Assembly (NCBI RefSeq): GCF_030009775.1 | Contig: NZ_JASCTH010000018.1 | Span: 79,078-143,077, forward strand | Direction of reading: 5' to 3' | DNA length: 64,000 nucleotides | Source of the DNA: Actinoplanes sandaracinus | Lineage (GTDB): Bacteria; Actinomycetota; Actinomycetes; Mycobacteriales; Micromonosporaceae | Part shown: positions 1-9,448 of the stretch, piece after piece | Numbering within the stretch: position 1 is the first letter of the stretch | How the letters are laid out: each line of letters opens with the position of its first letter | The notes under the pieces: model-generated | Database searches by the model: none | Told to the model about the DNA's origin: nothing | Seen by the model: the letters and a program-made list of their open reading frames with translations, nothing else | Made by a program: the position numbers and the translations under genes

Positions 1-747
1 CCGGCAGAGCACGCCGTGCCGATTCCCCCGGAGGCGGACACCATGATGATGGTCGCCGCCACCGCAGCGCCGGAGAAGCCGCGCCGCCACCGGACCCGCG
101 CCGCCGTCGCCGCGGGGGCGGCCGTGCTGCTGGTGGCGGCCGGTGTCGGCGCCGTGCTGCGTTACATGGGCGTGGCGGGCGGCTTCGACGCGGCCGGCGA
201 CGCCCCCTCCACCCCGGCATCCGCATCCGCGACGGCGAAGCCGGGGCCCGCGAAATCGGTGACTCCCGAGGAGAAGCTCAAGAAGATCATGACCGGCAAG
301 CATCGGACCCTGATCCACGTCGTCGAGATCGACCGGGACTTCGCGCTGGAAGGCAGGTACAGCGAGCTGGAAGCCAAGGACGGCACCGGCGCGAAGTCGG
401 AGTTCGCGCTCGTCCCGGCGGGCGTGGATCACCTGATCAGGGCACTGTACGACCCGAACGGCCCGGAGGTCTGCCTCGGTATTCGCCTCATACCCAACGA
501 GGCGGCGAAGATCGTGCCGACCACGTGCGACACCTCCGAGGGCACGCTGTTCGAACTGTTCCCCACCAAACGCAAGGACGACCAGGGTCGCCCGACCTAC
601 TACATCACCAGCGACAGGCACGGCTCCCTGCAGTGGAGAGCGGACCCTGGCGAGTTCTACGTCGATCACACCGGCGACGCTGAGCCGGCCACCACGTTCA
701 GCTTCGTCGACCGCGGCCCCATGCCGTCGCCGTCGCCCGGCCGCTGA
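1..747 (+). CDS. Membrane-anchored protein of unknown function, possibly missing its N-terminus
   Basis: The reading frame is open to the left edge, so this may be the end of a longer gene. A GTG at 16 or an ATG at 43 could also be the start, giving at most 243 residues. A basic stretch (KPRRHRTR) precedes one hydrophobic segment at about residues 29-48 from the GTG. A Pro/Ala/Ser linker and a polar C-terminal domain of about 160 residues follow, with one cysteine pair in the LIPNEAAK region and a Pro/Ser tail. The layout fits a single-pass protein with an extracytoplasmic C-terminal domain. I do not recognise the domain. It is convergent with the STAS gene, 16 bases away. Confidence 0.6.
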   Translation, partial: PAEHAVPIPPEADTMMMVAATAAPEKPRRHRTRAAVAAGAAVLLVAAGVGAVLRYMGVAGGFDAAGDAPSTPASASATAKPGPAKSVTPEEKLKKIMTGKHRTLIHVVEIDRDFALEGRYSELEAKDGTGAKSEFALVPAGVDHLIRALYDPNGPEVCLGIRLIPNEAAKIVPTTCDTSEGTLFELFPTKRKDDQGRPTYYITSDRHGSLQWRADPGEFYVDHTGDAEPATTFSFVDRGPMPSPSPGR

Positions 748-763
748 CCCCGCCGGCCGGGGG

Positions 764-1066
764 TCAGGCCTGGTGGACCGTGGTCAACTCGGCCAGGCCG
801 GAGACCTCCAGCAGGGGCGCGAGCAACGGGCCCGTCCGCAACTCGATCTGATCGGCCTGGGCGAACAGGGCCGCGAGGCCCGCGCTGTCGAGGTAGTGGA
901 CCTCGGTGAGATCGACGATCAGGCGGGAACCGGTGGCGCCGGTGACCGCCGAGGTCAAGGCCTCGGCGAAGGCCTCGGCGTTACTCATGTCGATCTCACC
1001 GGCGGCGGTGAGGACGATGACGCCGTCCGGTCCCGGAGCCGCCGTGAGGGTGAGCGCGGTGGTCAT
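764..1066 (-). CDS. STAS-domain anti-sigma factor antagonist
   Basis: A 100-residue STAS protein of the SpoIIAA/RsbV type. These bind anti-sigma kinases and release a sigma factor when unphosphorylated. The hallmark region is present: LTEVHYLDSAGLAAL, where the serine before AGL is the usual phosphorylation site. An earlier in-frame start would add about 45 Arg/His-rich residues unlike any STAS N-terminus. The chosen ATG overlaps the stop of the upstream gene by one base (TGATG), indicating translational coupling. The partner upstream carries an RsbW-like ATPase domain and an RsbU-like phosphatase domain, so antagonist, kinase and phosphatase lie in one transcript. The target sigma factor is not in the window. 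Confidence 0.88.
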   Translation of the reverse strand: MTTALTLTAAPGPDGVIVLTAAGEIDMSNAEAFAEALTSAVTGATGSRLIVDLTEVHYLDSAGLAALFAQADQIELRTGPLLAPLLEVSGLAELTTVHQA

Positions 1067-4000
1067 CAGGAAAGCCTCGCCTGCATGTCGACGACGGTGC
1101 CGGTGGATCCGGAGGTGACGGTGACAGTGTGCATGAAGGCACGCATCAGTTTCAGGCCCCGGCCACGATAGGGGTTCGCGGCCGGGTCCGGGGCCTTCCA
1201 TCGGCCGGTGTCCACGATCGTCAGGCGCAGGTCACCGGCGGTCGCGGCGGCGCGGAGCCGGATCCGGCCATCCGGGTGCTCGCGGTGACCGTGCTCGATG
1301 GCGTTGGCGCAGGCCTCGCCCGCGGCGACCAGGACGTTCTGGACCGTGCGCGGGTCCAGGCCGCAGCGGTCGAGCCAGCCGCGCAGAGCGGAGCGGACCG
1401 GCGCGAGGCGGCGGGACTCGGCGGGGAACTCCAGCTCCAGCGGACCGGGATGGCGGTAGAGCAGCAGGGCGACGTCGTCGTCGTAGCCGCTCGCCGGGGT
1501 GAGCATGTCCATGATCTCGGTGGCCAGGTCCTCGATCGGGGTGCCGAGACCGTGCCGCACGGCCGCGCTGGCCTGGCCGATGCCGGCGGTCAGTGGCTGC
1601 CGGCGGCGCTCCACCAGCCCGTCGGTGTAGAGCAGCAGGGTGGACCGGGCCGGCACGGTGTACTCGGCGTCGGGCCGGTCGTTGCCGGGGCGCACCGCGA
1701 CCGGACGGGACCGGCCCTGGTCGAGCAGGTGCGTGGTGCCGTCGGGATGCCCGACGATGGCCGGCGGGTGACCGGCGCTGGAATACACCAGGTGACCGGT
1801 GCCGGGATCGAGGACGCCACAGAACACGGTGGCGCAGCCGGCGCCGGGCAGCAGCGCGGCGAAACGGTCCAGGGCCATCAGCGCCCGGGAAGGGCTGGAG
1901 TCCTGCAGCAGCAGTGCCCGGCAGGCGCTGCGGAGCTGACCCATCACGGTCGCCGCCCGCAGGCCGTGGCCGACGCAGTCACCGACCACGATGCCGATCC
2001 GGCCGTCGCCCAGCTCGATCGTGTCGTACCAGTCGCCGCCGACCTTCAGCGGGCGGGTCGCCGGCTCGTAACGGACCGCGAACCCGTTCGGCAGCCGGGC
2101 CGGGCCGAGGATGGCGCGTTGCAGGGCCAGCGCGGTCTCCCGCTGCTGGTCGATCTGGTCGATCCGGCGCAGGCCCTGGCTGAGATGGCCGGCGAGCAGA
2201 GCCAGCAGCGTCTCGTCCGGAGCGGTGAACGGCCGCTCCGCGCGGGGCTCGATCCACAGGGTCATGGCGCCGTGCGGATGCTCCAGGGCGATCCCGGTGC
2301 CGGCCGACGGCTCGGAGACCGGGGTGAGCACCGGCCGGTCGCGCAGCGCGGTGATCGAACGGCGACGCTCCTCGGGCAGGCTCTCCCAGGTCACGTCCGG
2401 GTCGGTGGCGGTCACCGCGGGCACGGCGGCGTCGCCGAAGACGGCCGCGAGGACGTACGTCGCCCGCCAGATCTCGCGCACCTCGCCCAGCACCGCGGCA
2501 AGCGCGCCGGCCAGGTTCTCGGCCCGCGACAGGTGCATGCCGAGCGCGGCCAGGGCGCTGTCGCGCTGCACCGCGTGATGCTCGGCGGTGACGTCACGGA
2601 ACGTGCCGACGATGACGCGTTTGCCGCTGTCCGGGTCACGGACCTGGTTGAACGCGGCCGCCGCCCACAGCCTGCGGCCGTCGGCGTGCACGACCGGGAT
2701 CGTGTACGTCCCGTGCGGCTGCCCGAGCAGCATCGAGAAGGCGCCGGCCACCTCACCGTGCGCCTCGGCGTCGGTCTCGGCGTCCGGCCACCACGGATGC
2801 ACCGGCAGGTACGGCAGGCCTTCCGGGCCGTACCCCAGGATGTCGGTGAAAGCGCTGTTGATCTCGATGACCGCGCCGCTCTCGTCGCAGACGAAGAACG
2901 CCTCCTGCAACGAGTCGATCAACGCGGCCCGCCAGCGGGCGTGCTGGTTGCGCAGCCGGGCCAGCTCCACGTTCGCACGCACCCGGGCCAGCAGCTCCGC
3001 GGCGGAGAACGGCTTGAACAGATAGTCGTCGGCGCCCGCGTCGAGGCCCTCGATGGACGCCTCCTGCCCGGCCCGGGCCGACAGCAGGACGACCGGGGTG
3101 CCGGCCGTCCGCGGGTCGCCGCGCAGCGCCGCCACCAGCCGCAGCCCGTCCAGGCGGGGCATCATCACGTCGCTGACCACGATGTCCGGCACGTCGGCGC
3201 GGGCCGCGTCGAGGGCGGCCTGCCCGTCGACGACCGCGGTCACCCGGTGCCCGGCCGACCGCAGCAGCCGGCTCAGATAGTCACGCATGTCGGCGTTGTC
3301 GTCGGCGACCAGCACCGCGGCGCCGGCGCCCGCCGCGCGGCGCAACTCGGCCACCGTCTCCCGCGCCGGCAGGCCGTCGCCCGGCAGCCACCGCAGCGCC
3401 TCCTGCAGGAACGGGTCCGCACCGGACGTCACCGTGACCGCGTCGCCCGGCGGCGCCGGGACGTACGCCGGCAGGTGCGCGTGCCCGAACGGCAGCCGGA
3501 TGGTGAAGGTGGTGCCCCTGCCGACGGTGCTGTCCGCGGTGATCGTGCCGCCGTGCAGGCCGACCAGCTCCCGCACCAGCGCCAGGCCGATGCCGCTGCC
3601 CTCGTTGGACCGGGACCGGGCGTTCTCGATCCGGTGGAACCGCTCGAACAGCCGCGGCATCTCCTGCGCCGCGACGCCGATGCCGGTGTCGGCGACCGTC
3701 ACCACGGCCGCGCCGGCCTCGGCGCGCACGGCCACCCTGATGCCGCCGTCGAAGGTGAACTTGAGAGCGTTGCTGAGCAGGTTGAGGACGACCTTCTCCC
3801 ACATGCCCCGGTCCAGGTGGACCCGCTCCGGCAGAGGCGGGCAGTCCACCGCGAAACCGAGCCCGGCCCGCTCGATCGCGGAGCGGAACACGCTGGCCAG
3901 CTCGGCGGTGGTGGCCGCCAGGTCGACCGGCTCGTAACGGGCCTGCATGCGGCCGGCCTCGATGCGGGAGAAGTCGAGCAGCGTGTTGACCAGTTTGCCC

Positions 4001-5178
4001 AGGCGCAGCCCGTTGCGGTGGACGACCTCCAGTTCCTCGCGGACCTCGTCGTCCGCTCCGGCGAGCTGGACACGCAGGTCCTCCACCGGACCCATGATCA
4101 AAGTCAGCGGGGTACGGAACTCGTGGCTGATGTTCGAGAAGAAGGCGGTCTTCGCGCGGTCCAGCTCGGCCAGTTCCTCGGCACGCCGCTGCTGGGCCTG
4201 ATAGCTGCGGGCGCTGGCGACGCCGGCCGCCAGGTGACCGGCGATCAGCTCGACGAACCCGCGGTAGGCGTCGTCCACCGGGCGGTACCGGTTCAGGCCG
4301 GCCACCAGGAAGCCGTACGGCGCGCCGCCCTGCCGCAGCAACGGCACCAGCAGCGCCTGCGTGGGCGGATCGGGCCAGTCCCCGCCGGGCAGGGCGGCGA
4401 ACGACGGGCCGTCGAGGTCCATCAGGACCGGCTCCCCGCCGGCCAGCCGTGCCGTGGGCCACGTGCCGGCGGCGGCTGCCGGGTGGCCGGCGTCGATGCC
4501 GGTGGAGGCCGCCAGCCGTACGCCGCCGTCCTCACCGTCGCGGGGAAACAGGTAGGTGAGGGTGAACGGGAGGTCCCGCAGGTTGTGGCTCAGCTGGTGG
4601 CTCGCGAAAGCGAGCATCTCCTGCTGGGTCCGCACCACGCTGGGGTCGGACCCGAGGTCGCGCAGCGTCGCCATCCGCCGCTCGCCGATCACCCGGTCGG
4701 TGTCCTCGCTGACCACGCAGAGCATCCCGACGAGGGCGCCGTCATCGTCGCGCAGCGGGCTGTAGGAGAACGTGTGGTACGACTCCTCCGGGTAGCCGGA
4801 CCGCTCCACGAACAGCAGCAACGCCTCGTCCCAGGTGGCCTCGCCGGTGCGCAGCACGGTGTCGATGCGGGGACCGATGTCGTCCCAGATCTCCGCCCAC
4901 ACCTCGCTCGCCGGCCGGCCCAGCGCCCACGGGTACTTACGGCCCAGCGTGTTGCGGCGGTAGGCGGCGTTGCAGAAGAAGGTGAGGCGCGGCCCCCAGG
5001 CCATCCACATCGAGAAACGCGAGGACAGCAGGATGCTCACCGCGGTCCGGAGGCTCTGCGGCCAGGAGCCGGGTGGCCCGAGCGGGGTCGTCTCCCAGTC
5101 GACCGCGGCGAGGTCGGCTCCGACCTCGGGATCGGCGGAGAAGTGCGCGGGAGACGGCCGGCGATCACTACCCTTCAT
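1066..5178 (-). CDS. Hybrid histidine kinase / receiver / PP2C phosphatase / anti-sigma kinase
   Basis: A 1370-residue cytoplasmic signalling protein with no membrane segment. In order: a PAS-like sensor (about 25-160), a GAF-like region (180-325), a HisKA domain with phospho-acceptor His in NISHEFRTPL (His352), a HATPase domain (about 455-565), and a receiver domain (620-740) with phospho-acceptor Asp in VVSDVMMP (Asp670). These are followed by a PAS domain (750-870), another GAF-like stretch, a SpoIIE/RsbU PP2C domain (about 1030-1240; motifs GGDWYD, GDCVGHG and LYTDGLVE) and a C-terminal RsbW-like HATPase (1245-1370; GEACANAIEH). The protein thus joins two-component sensing to partner switching. 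It should dephosphorylate and rephosphorylate STAS antagonists, most simply the one encoded directly downstream with a one-base overlap. All key catalytic residues are visible. Confidence 0.9.
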   Translation of the reverse strand: MKGSDRRPSPAHFSADPEVGADLAAVDWETTPLGPPGSWPQSLRTAVSILLSSRFSMWMAWGPRLTFFCNAAYRRNTLGRKYPWALGRPASEVWAEIWDDIGPRIDTVLRTGEATWDEALLLFVERSGYPEESYHTFSYSPLRDDDGALVGMLCVVSEDTDRVIGERRMATLRDLGSDPSVVRTQQEMLAFASHQLSHNLRDLPFTLTYLFPRDGEDGGVRLAASTGIDAGHPAAAAGTWPTARLAGGEPVLMDLDGPSFAALPGGDWPDPPTQALLVPLLRQGGAPYGFLVAGLNRYRPVDDAYRGFVELIAGHLAAGVASARSYQAQQRRAEELAELDRAKTAFFSNISHEFRTPLTLIMGPVEDLRVQLAGADDEVREELEVVHRNGLRLGKLVNTLLDFSRIEAGRMQARYEPVDLAATTAELASVFRSAIERAGLGFAVDCPPLPERVHLDRGMWEKVVLNLLSNALKFTFDGGIRVAVRAEAGAAVVTVADTGIGVAAQEMPRLFERFHRIENARSRSNEGSGIGLALVRELVGLHGGTITADSTVGRGTTFTIRLPFGHAHLPAYVPAPPGDAVTVTSGADPFLQEALRWLPGDGLPARETVAELRRAAGAGAAVLVADDNADMRDYLSRLLRSAGHRVTAVVDGQAALDAARADVPDIVVSDVMMPRLDGLRLVAALRGDPRTAGTPVVLLSARAGQEASIEGLDAGADDYLFKPFSAAELLARVRANVELARLRNQHARWRAALIDSLQEAFFVCDESGAVIEINSAFTDILGYGPEGLPYLPVHPWWPDAETDAEAHGEVAGAFSMLLGQPHGTYTIPVVHADGRRLWAAAAFNQVRDPDSGKRVIVGTFRDVTAEHHAVQRDSALAALGMHLSRAENLAGALAAVLGEVREIWRATYVLAAVFGDAAVPAVTATDPDVTWESLPEERRRSITALRDRPVLTPVSEPSAGTGIALEHPHGAMTLWIEPRAERPFTAPDETLLALLAGHLSQGLRRIDQIDQQRETALALQRAILGPARLPNGFAVRYEPATRPLKVGGDWYDTIELGDGRIGIVVGDCVGHGLRAATVMGQLRSACRALLLQDSSPSRALMALDRFAALLPGAGCATVFCGVLDPGTGHLVYSSAGHPPAIVGHPDGTTHLLDQGRSRPVAVRPGNDRPDAEYTVPARSTLLLYTDGLVERRRQPLTAGIGQASAAVRHGLGTPIEDLATEIMDMLTPASGYDDDVALLLYRHPGPLELEFPAESRRLAPVRSALRGWLDRCGLDPRTVQNVLVAAGEACANAIEHGHREHPDGRIRLRAAATAGDLRLTIVDTGRWKAPDPAANPYRGRGLKLMRAFMHTVTVTSGSTGTVVDMQARLS

Positions 5179-5364
5179 CGCGTCCGCTTGTCCCCCTGCA
5201 GCAGGCCGTCGAAACCCTCCTGACGTTAACCGTCCGGTCGACCGGCCCGGGAGCGGGGTCAGCCGTCCGGGGGCCGCCTTACGCGGGGCGCGAAAGTGTC
5301 GGTGGCGGCTGCTACCTTCTCGGCACTGTTCCGCAAGGCGTCACTACGGCCGAGGGAGTCCACC

Positions 5365-6282
5365 GTGGCAATCCACGAATATCTGACGACGTTCGCGGGC
5401 CTGCCCGTCGTGGCGTTCGACGAGGAACAGCAGACGGTCGACCCGGCCGGCGCGGCCTGGCGCATCGACATGGAGTTCGAGGCCGCCGCGGGCGACCTCG
5501 AGGCCGCCCTGGAGCGGCTGCTGGAGCAGACCGCACCGGCCGGCCCGGCCGCGCTGGTCATCGGCGAGTGGGGCTCGGCCTATGAGGACGGGTTCCCGTT
5601 CGACCTGCTGGTCCGCAACGCCCCGCGCCTGACGGGGCTGCGCGCGCTGTTCATCGGCGACCTGACCGGCGAGCAGTGCGAGATCTCGTGGATCAAGCAG
5701 GGCGACATCACGCCGGTCCTCGAGGCGTTCCCCGCCCTGGAGCGGCTGTGTGTGCGCGGCTCCGACGGCCTGGAGCTCACACCGGTGCGGCACGAGAGCC
5801 TGCGCGAGCTGGTCCTGCAGTCCGGCGGCCTGCCGGCCACCGTGGTCCGGGCGGTCGCCGCCTGCGACCTGCCCCGGCTGACCCACCTGGAGCTGTGGCT
5901 CGGCGTCGATGAGTATGGCGGCGACGCCCGCGCCGACGACCTCGCGCCGATCCTGGCCGGCCGGTCGCTGCCCGCGCTGACCCACCTCGGCCTGCGCAAC
6001 GCCGAGATCGCCGAGGAGGTCGCCGCGGCCGTCGCCGCCGCGCCGGTCGTCGCCCGGCTCACCGCCCTCGACCTGTCGCTGGGCGTGCTCAGTGACACCG
6101 GGGCGGAGGCCCTGCTGGCCGGGCAGCCGCTCACCCACCTCGAGTCGCTGAACCTCAGCCACCACTTCATGTCCCCCGAGATGGCGCAGCGGGTCGTCGA
6201 CGAGCTGCCCGGGGTCGCTGTCGACGTCTCCGACCGGCAGCAGGAAGAGGACTGGGGCCGCTACACCGCGGTGTCCGAATAG
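5365..6282 (+). CDS. STM4015 family leucine-rich-repeat-like protein
   Basis: The first gene of a five-gene operon, 305 residues. It matches the STM4015 family, named for a Salmonella gene of unknown function. The N-terminus (HEYLTTFAGLPVVAF) is typical, and the C-terminal half has degenerate leucine-rich repeats such as LTHLELWLG, LTHLGLRNA and LESLNLSHH. The GTG at 5365 is preceded by a GAGGGAG ribosome-binding site. An earlier in-frame ATG at 5296 lacks one and would add 23 atypical residues. A soluble scaffold or recognition role is an inference from the repeats. The stop codon abuts the next start with no gap. The 186 bases upstream separate it from the divergent hybrid kinase and must hold the operon promoter. 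Confidence 0.82.
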   Translation: MAIHEYLTTFAGLPVVAFDEEQQTVDPAGAAWRIDMEFEAAAGDLEAALERLLEQTAPAGPAALVIGEWGSAYEDGFPFDLLVRNAPRLTGLRALFIGDLTGEQCEISWIKQGDITPVLEAFPALERLCVRGSDGLELTPVRHESLRELVLQSGGLPATVVRAVAACDLPRLTHLELWLGVDEYGGDARADDLAPILAGRSLPALTHLGLRNAEIAEEVAAAVAAAPVVARLTALDLSLGVLSDTGAEALLAGQPLTHLESLNLSHHFMSPEMAQRVVDELPGVAVDVSDRQQEEDWGRYTAVSE

Positions 6283-7362
6283 ATGCGTCTCGCCGTCGTC
6301 GGAAACCCTTCCAACCGCCGGGTCTCCCTGTTCGCCTCCGCCGTTCTCCACGCCGGGCTGCCCGCCCCCTCCGTCTTTCCGTGGCGTGATGTTCTGGTCT
6401 CCGGCCGGGTTCCCGGGCCAGGTGCGCTCGTGCGGATCGACTCGGCCGGGGAGGACGCCGAGGTGGACCTTCTCCTGCGTGAGCTGGGCGGAGGCCGGCC
6501 CGGCAGGCCGGCCGAGCACGGCGAGATCCTCGCGACGGCGGCGGCCTTCGCCGGCCTGCGGACGGCTCTGGGCCGCATCCGCGCCGGTGGCGGGGTGTTG
6601 CTGAGCCAGCCGGCGGACATCCTGACGATGACCGACAAGCCACGCTGTCACGCGCTGCTGGCCGAGGCGGGGATTCCGGTGCCGCCGGCCCTGCCGGTTT
6701 CGGTCGACGGTTACTCGTCGCTGCGCGCGGCGATGGACGACGCGCGGTGGGGCCGGGTGTTCGTCAAACCCGCGCACGGTTCGTCGGCGTCCGGGGTGCT
6801 GGCGCTCGCCGCGGCCGGGCGGCGCGTCACCGCGGTCACCTCGGCCGAACTCAGCGACGGCCGGGTCTTCAACAACCTCCGCGTCCGGCGGTACGACGAC
6901 GAGGCCACGATCCGGGCGATCGTCGACCGGCTGGCTCCCGACGGGCTGCACGTCGAGCGGTGGTTCCCGAAAGCCGCCCTCGACGGCCGGGTCCTCGACC
7001 TGCGGGTGGTCGTGATCGCCGGGCGGCCCCGGCACGTGGTGGTGCGGACCAGCCGGTCGCCGATGACCAACCTGCATCTCGGCAACGCCCGCGGCGACGT
7101 GGCGGCGGTCCGGGCCGCGGCCGGCGAGCGGGCCTGGGCGGCCGGCATCCAGACGTGCGCGCGGGTGGCCGCGTGTTTCCCGCGCACCCTGCACGTCGGG
7201 GTAGACCTGATGTTCGGCGCCGGCTGGCGCGACCACGCGGTGGCCGAGGTGAACGCGTTCGGTGACCTGCTGCCCGGCGTGCTCGCGGACGGCCTCGACA
7301 CCTACGGAGCGCAGGTGGCCGCGCTGGTGGACGGTTGGGCCGGTGCCGCATGCGCGACCTGA
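6283..7362 (+). CDS. STM4014 family ATP-grasp-like protein
   Basis: A 359-residue protein whose ATG directly follows the TAG of the STM4015-like gene. The central and C-terminal parts resemble ATP-grasp ligases: a lid/ATP-binding segment (GRVFVKPAHGSSASGV), then VLDLRVVVIAGRP, and a terminal acidic metal-binding-like element (HAVAEVNAFGDLLPG). Such folds join a carboxylate to an amine or thiol through an acyl-phosphate. For this family the substrate is unknown, and the assignment to ATP-grasp rests on motif pattern only. It overlaps the start of the next gene by 13 bases, so translation of the operon is probably coupled. Confidence 0.8.
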   Translation: MRLAVVGNPSNRRVSLFASAVLHAGLPAPSVFPWRDVLVSGRVPGPGALVRIDSAGEDAEVDLLLRELGGGRPGRPAEHGEILATAAAFAGLRTALGRIRAGGGVLLSQPADILTMTDKPRCHALLAEAGIPVPPALPVSVDGYSSLRAAMDDARWGRVFVKPAHGSSASGVLALAAAGRRVTAVTSAELSDGRVFNNLRVRRYDDEATIRAIVDRLAPDGLHVERWFPKAALDGRVLDLRVVVIAGRPRHVVVRTSRSPMTNLHLGNARGDVAAVRAAAGERAWAAGIQTCARVAACFPRTLHVGVDLMFGAGWRDHAVAEVNAFGDLLPGVLADGLDTYGAQVAALVDGWAGAACAT

Positions 7363-8147
7363 TCGGCAGCCACGACCTGCTGTTCGTCACCCTCGACACG
7401 CTGCGTTACGACGTGGCGGTGGAGTGCCTGGCCGCCGGGCGCACCCCCCACCTCGCGAAGGTGCTGCCCGGCGGCGTGTGGGAGCGGCGGCACACCCCCG
7501 CCACCTTCACCTACGCCGCGCATCACGCGTTCTTCGCCGGGTTCCTGCCGACCCCGGTGACACCCGGCCCGCACGAGCGGAAGTTCGCGGCCCGGTTCGG
7601 GGGCAGCGAGACCAGCGGGCCCGGCACCTACGTCTTCGACGCCCCCGACCTGCCGACCGGGCTGGCCGCCGCCGGTTATCACACGGTCTGCCTGGGCGGG
7701 GTCGGGTTCTTCAACCCCGCGACGCCGCTCGGACGGGTGCTGCCCGGCCTGTTCGCCGAGGCGCACTGGGAGACGGCTTTCGGGGTGACCGCACCGGACT
7801 GTCTCGGCGCCCAGATCGACCGTCTCGCGGCGATCATCGGCGGGCTGCCGGCGTCACGGCCGCTGTTCACGTTCGTCAACGTCGCCGCCCTGCACCAGCC
7901 GAACCGCCACTACATCCCCGGCGCCGAGACGGACGACCGGGCGACGCACGCCGCCGCCCTCGAATACGTCGACGGCCGCCTCGACGCCTTGTTCACGCTG
8001 GTCAGCGGCCGAGGCCGGCCCTGTCAGGTGATCATCTGCTCCGACCACGGCACCCTCTACGGCGAGGACGGCCACACCGGCCACCGGGTCGCCCACGAGG
8101 CTGTGTGGACGGTTCCCTACGCCGATCTCATTCTGGATGCCCGGTGA
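7350..8147 (+). CDS. STM4013 family sulfatase-like hydrolase
   Basis: A 265-residue protein of the alkaline phosphatase/sulfatase superfamily. It keeps the N-terminal metal-binding motif LDTLRYDVA and a C-terminal SDHG motif followed by GHRVAHE. A threonine in HTPATFTYAAHH sits where sulfatases have the formylglycine cysteine or serine, which suggests a phosphatase, phosphotransferase or esterase rather than a sulfatase. The ATG at 7350 lies within the end of the STM4014-like gene. An in-frame TTG at 7335 is a weaker start. There is no signal peptide, so it probably acts in the cytoplasm with its operon partners. It overlaps the next gene by four bases (GTGA). Confidence 0.8.
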   Translation: MRDLIGSHDLLFVTLDTLRYDVAVECLAAGRTPHLAKVLPGGVWERRHTPATFTYAAHHAFFAGFLPTPVTPGPHERKFAARFGGSETSGPGTYVFDAPDLPTGLAAAGYHTVCLGGVGFFNPATPLGRVLPGLFAEAHWETAFGVTAPDCLGAQIDRLAAIIGGLPASRPLFTFVNVAALHQPNRHYIPGAETDDRATHAAALEYVDGRLDALFTLVSGRGRPCQVIICSDHGTLYGEDGHTGHRVAHEAVWTVPYADLILDAR

Positions 8148-9448
8148 ACCTCGACGACTCGCCCTACCAGGGCTATCTGTACGCGTACCCGCACAAGACC
8201 GCCTACCGCCGCCTCGACCCCCGGCCGGCGCTGGAGTCGGTGTGGGCGGACGAGCCGCAGGACTCCCTCTTCGGATACGTGCATCTGCCGTTCTGTGAGA
8301 TGCGGTGCGGCTTCTGCAACCTGTTCACCCGCTCCAACCCGCCCGCCGAGCAGGTCACCGCCTATCTCGCCCAGCTCCGCCGCCAGGCGGCCGCCGTCCG
8401 TGACAGCCTCTCCCCCGCAGCCGCGTTCTCCCGCCTGGCGATCGGCGGCGGCACCCCCACCTATCTGACCGCCGCCGAGCTCGAGGAGCTGTTCGGCATC
8501 CTCGACAGCGCGTTCGGCTCCGGCCGGGTGCCACTGTCCGTGGAGACGTCACCGGCCACCGCCACACCGGAGAGGCTCGCCGTCCTGGCCGCGCACGGCA
8601 CCACCCGGATCAGCATGGGGGTGCAGAGCTTCCTCGACGCCGAGGCCAGAGCCGCCGGCCGGCCACAGCGCCTCACCGAGGTGCACACGGCGCTGCAGTC
8701 GATCCGGGACGCCCGCCTCCCGGTGCTCAACATCGACCTGATCTACGGCATCGACGGCCAGACCGCGCGGACCTGGCAGCACTCCCTCGACGAGGCGCTG
8801 CGCTGGCGGCCGGAGGAGCTGTACCTCTACCCGCTGTACGTTCGCCCGCTGACCGGGCTGGGCCGGCGCGCCCACGCCCGCGCCGACTGGGACTCCCAAC
8901 GGCTGGCGCTCTACCGGCAGGCGGTGGAGGTGCTCACCGCCGCCGGATACGTCCGCCACTCGATGCGGCAGTTCCGGCGGGCCGACGCCCCCGTCCCGGA
9001 CGGCCCCGACTACTGCTGCCAGGACGACGGCATGGTGGGCCTGGGGTGCGGCGCCCGGTCCTACACCACCGGCCTGCACTACTCGTTCGACTACGCCGTC
9101 GCCGTCCCCGGGGTCAGGGCCGTCATCGACGACTACCTGTCCCGGCCCGCCGGGGACTTCCGGTTCGCCGAGTTCGGATTCCCCCTCGACGGGCTCGAAC
9201 AGCGCCGCCGCTGGCTGCTCAAGTCCCTGCTGCGGGCCGACGGCGTGGACGCCGCCGCCTACCGGGACCGTTTCGGCAGCGGCCACACCGACGACTTCCC
9301 GCAGCTCGCCGAGCTGGTCGACCGTGGCTGGCTGGACGCGCGCCGGACCATGCTCACCCCGGCCGGCCTGGAGCAGTCCGACGCCGTCGGACCGTGGCTG
9401 GTCTCCGGCCGGGTCCGCGAGGCGATGGGGGCGTACGTCGCCCGATGA
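8144..9448 (+). CDS. STM4012 family radical SAM protein
   Basis: A 434-residue radical SAM enzyme resembling coproporphyrinogen dehydrogenase (HemN-like) proteins. The cluster motif is C51-x3-C55-x2-C58 (LPFCEMRCGFC), followed by a GGGTPTYL SAM-binding glycine motif and IDLIYGIDGQT, both typical of the HemN group. A HemN-like C-terminal domain (FGFPLDG...RWLLKSLLRADG) is present. The GTG start overlaps the previous stop as GTGA, and the stop overlaps the next ATG as ATGA. Its reaction is unknown. Being next to a second radical SAM enzyme of a different type suggests two radical steps on one substrate. It could be mistaken for HemN or HemW, but the operon supports the STM4012 assignment. Confidence 0.88.
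   Translation: MNLDDSPYQGYLYAYPHKTAYRRLDPRPALESVWADEPQDSLFGYVHLPFCEMRCGFCNLFTRSNPPAEQVTAYLAQLRRQAAAVRDSLSPAAAFSRLAIGGGTPTYLTAAELEELFGILDSAFGSGRVPLSVETSPATATPERLAVLAAHGTTRISMGVQSFLDAEARAAGRPQRLTEVHTALQSIRDARLPVLNIDLIYGIDGQTARTWQHSLDEALRWRPEELYLYPLYVRPLTGLGRRAHARADWDSQRLALYRQAVEVLTAAGYVRHSMRQFRRADAPVPDGPDYCCQDDGMVGLGCGARSYTTGLHYSFDYAVAVPGVRAVIDDYLSRPAGDFRFAEFGFPLDGLEQRRRWLLKSLLRADGVDAAAYRDRFGSGHTDDFPQLAELVDRGWLDARRTMLTPAGLEQSDAVGPWLVSGRVREAMGAYVAR

Noticed and set aside
1129..5223. A 1364-codon open frame antisense to the hybrid kinase
   Set aside because: It mirrors the sense gene's codon pattern in high-GC DNA, is Arg/Gly/Gln-rich, has no domain and no ribosome-binding site. The sense strand encodes complete known domains.
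5179..5364. A precursor peptide gene for the radical SAM operon
   Set aside because: No short frame with a ribosome-binding site and a Cys-, Thr- or Gly-rich core was found in the spacer or just after the operon.
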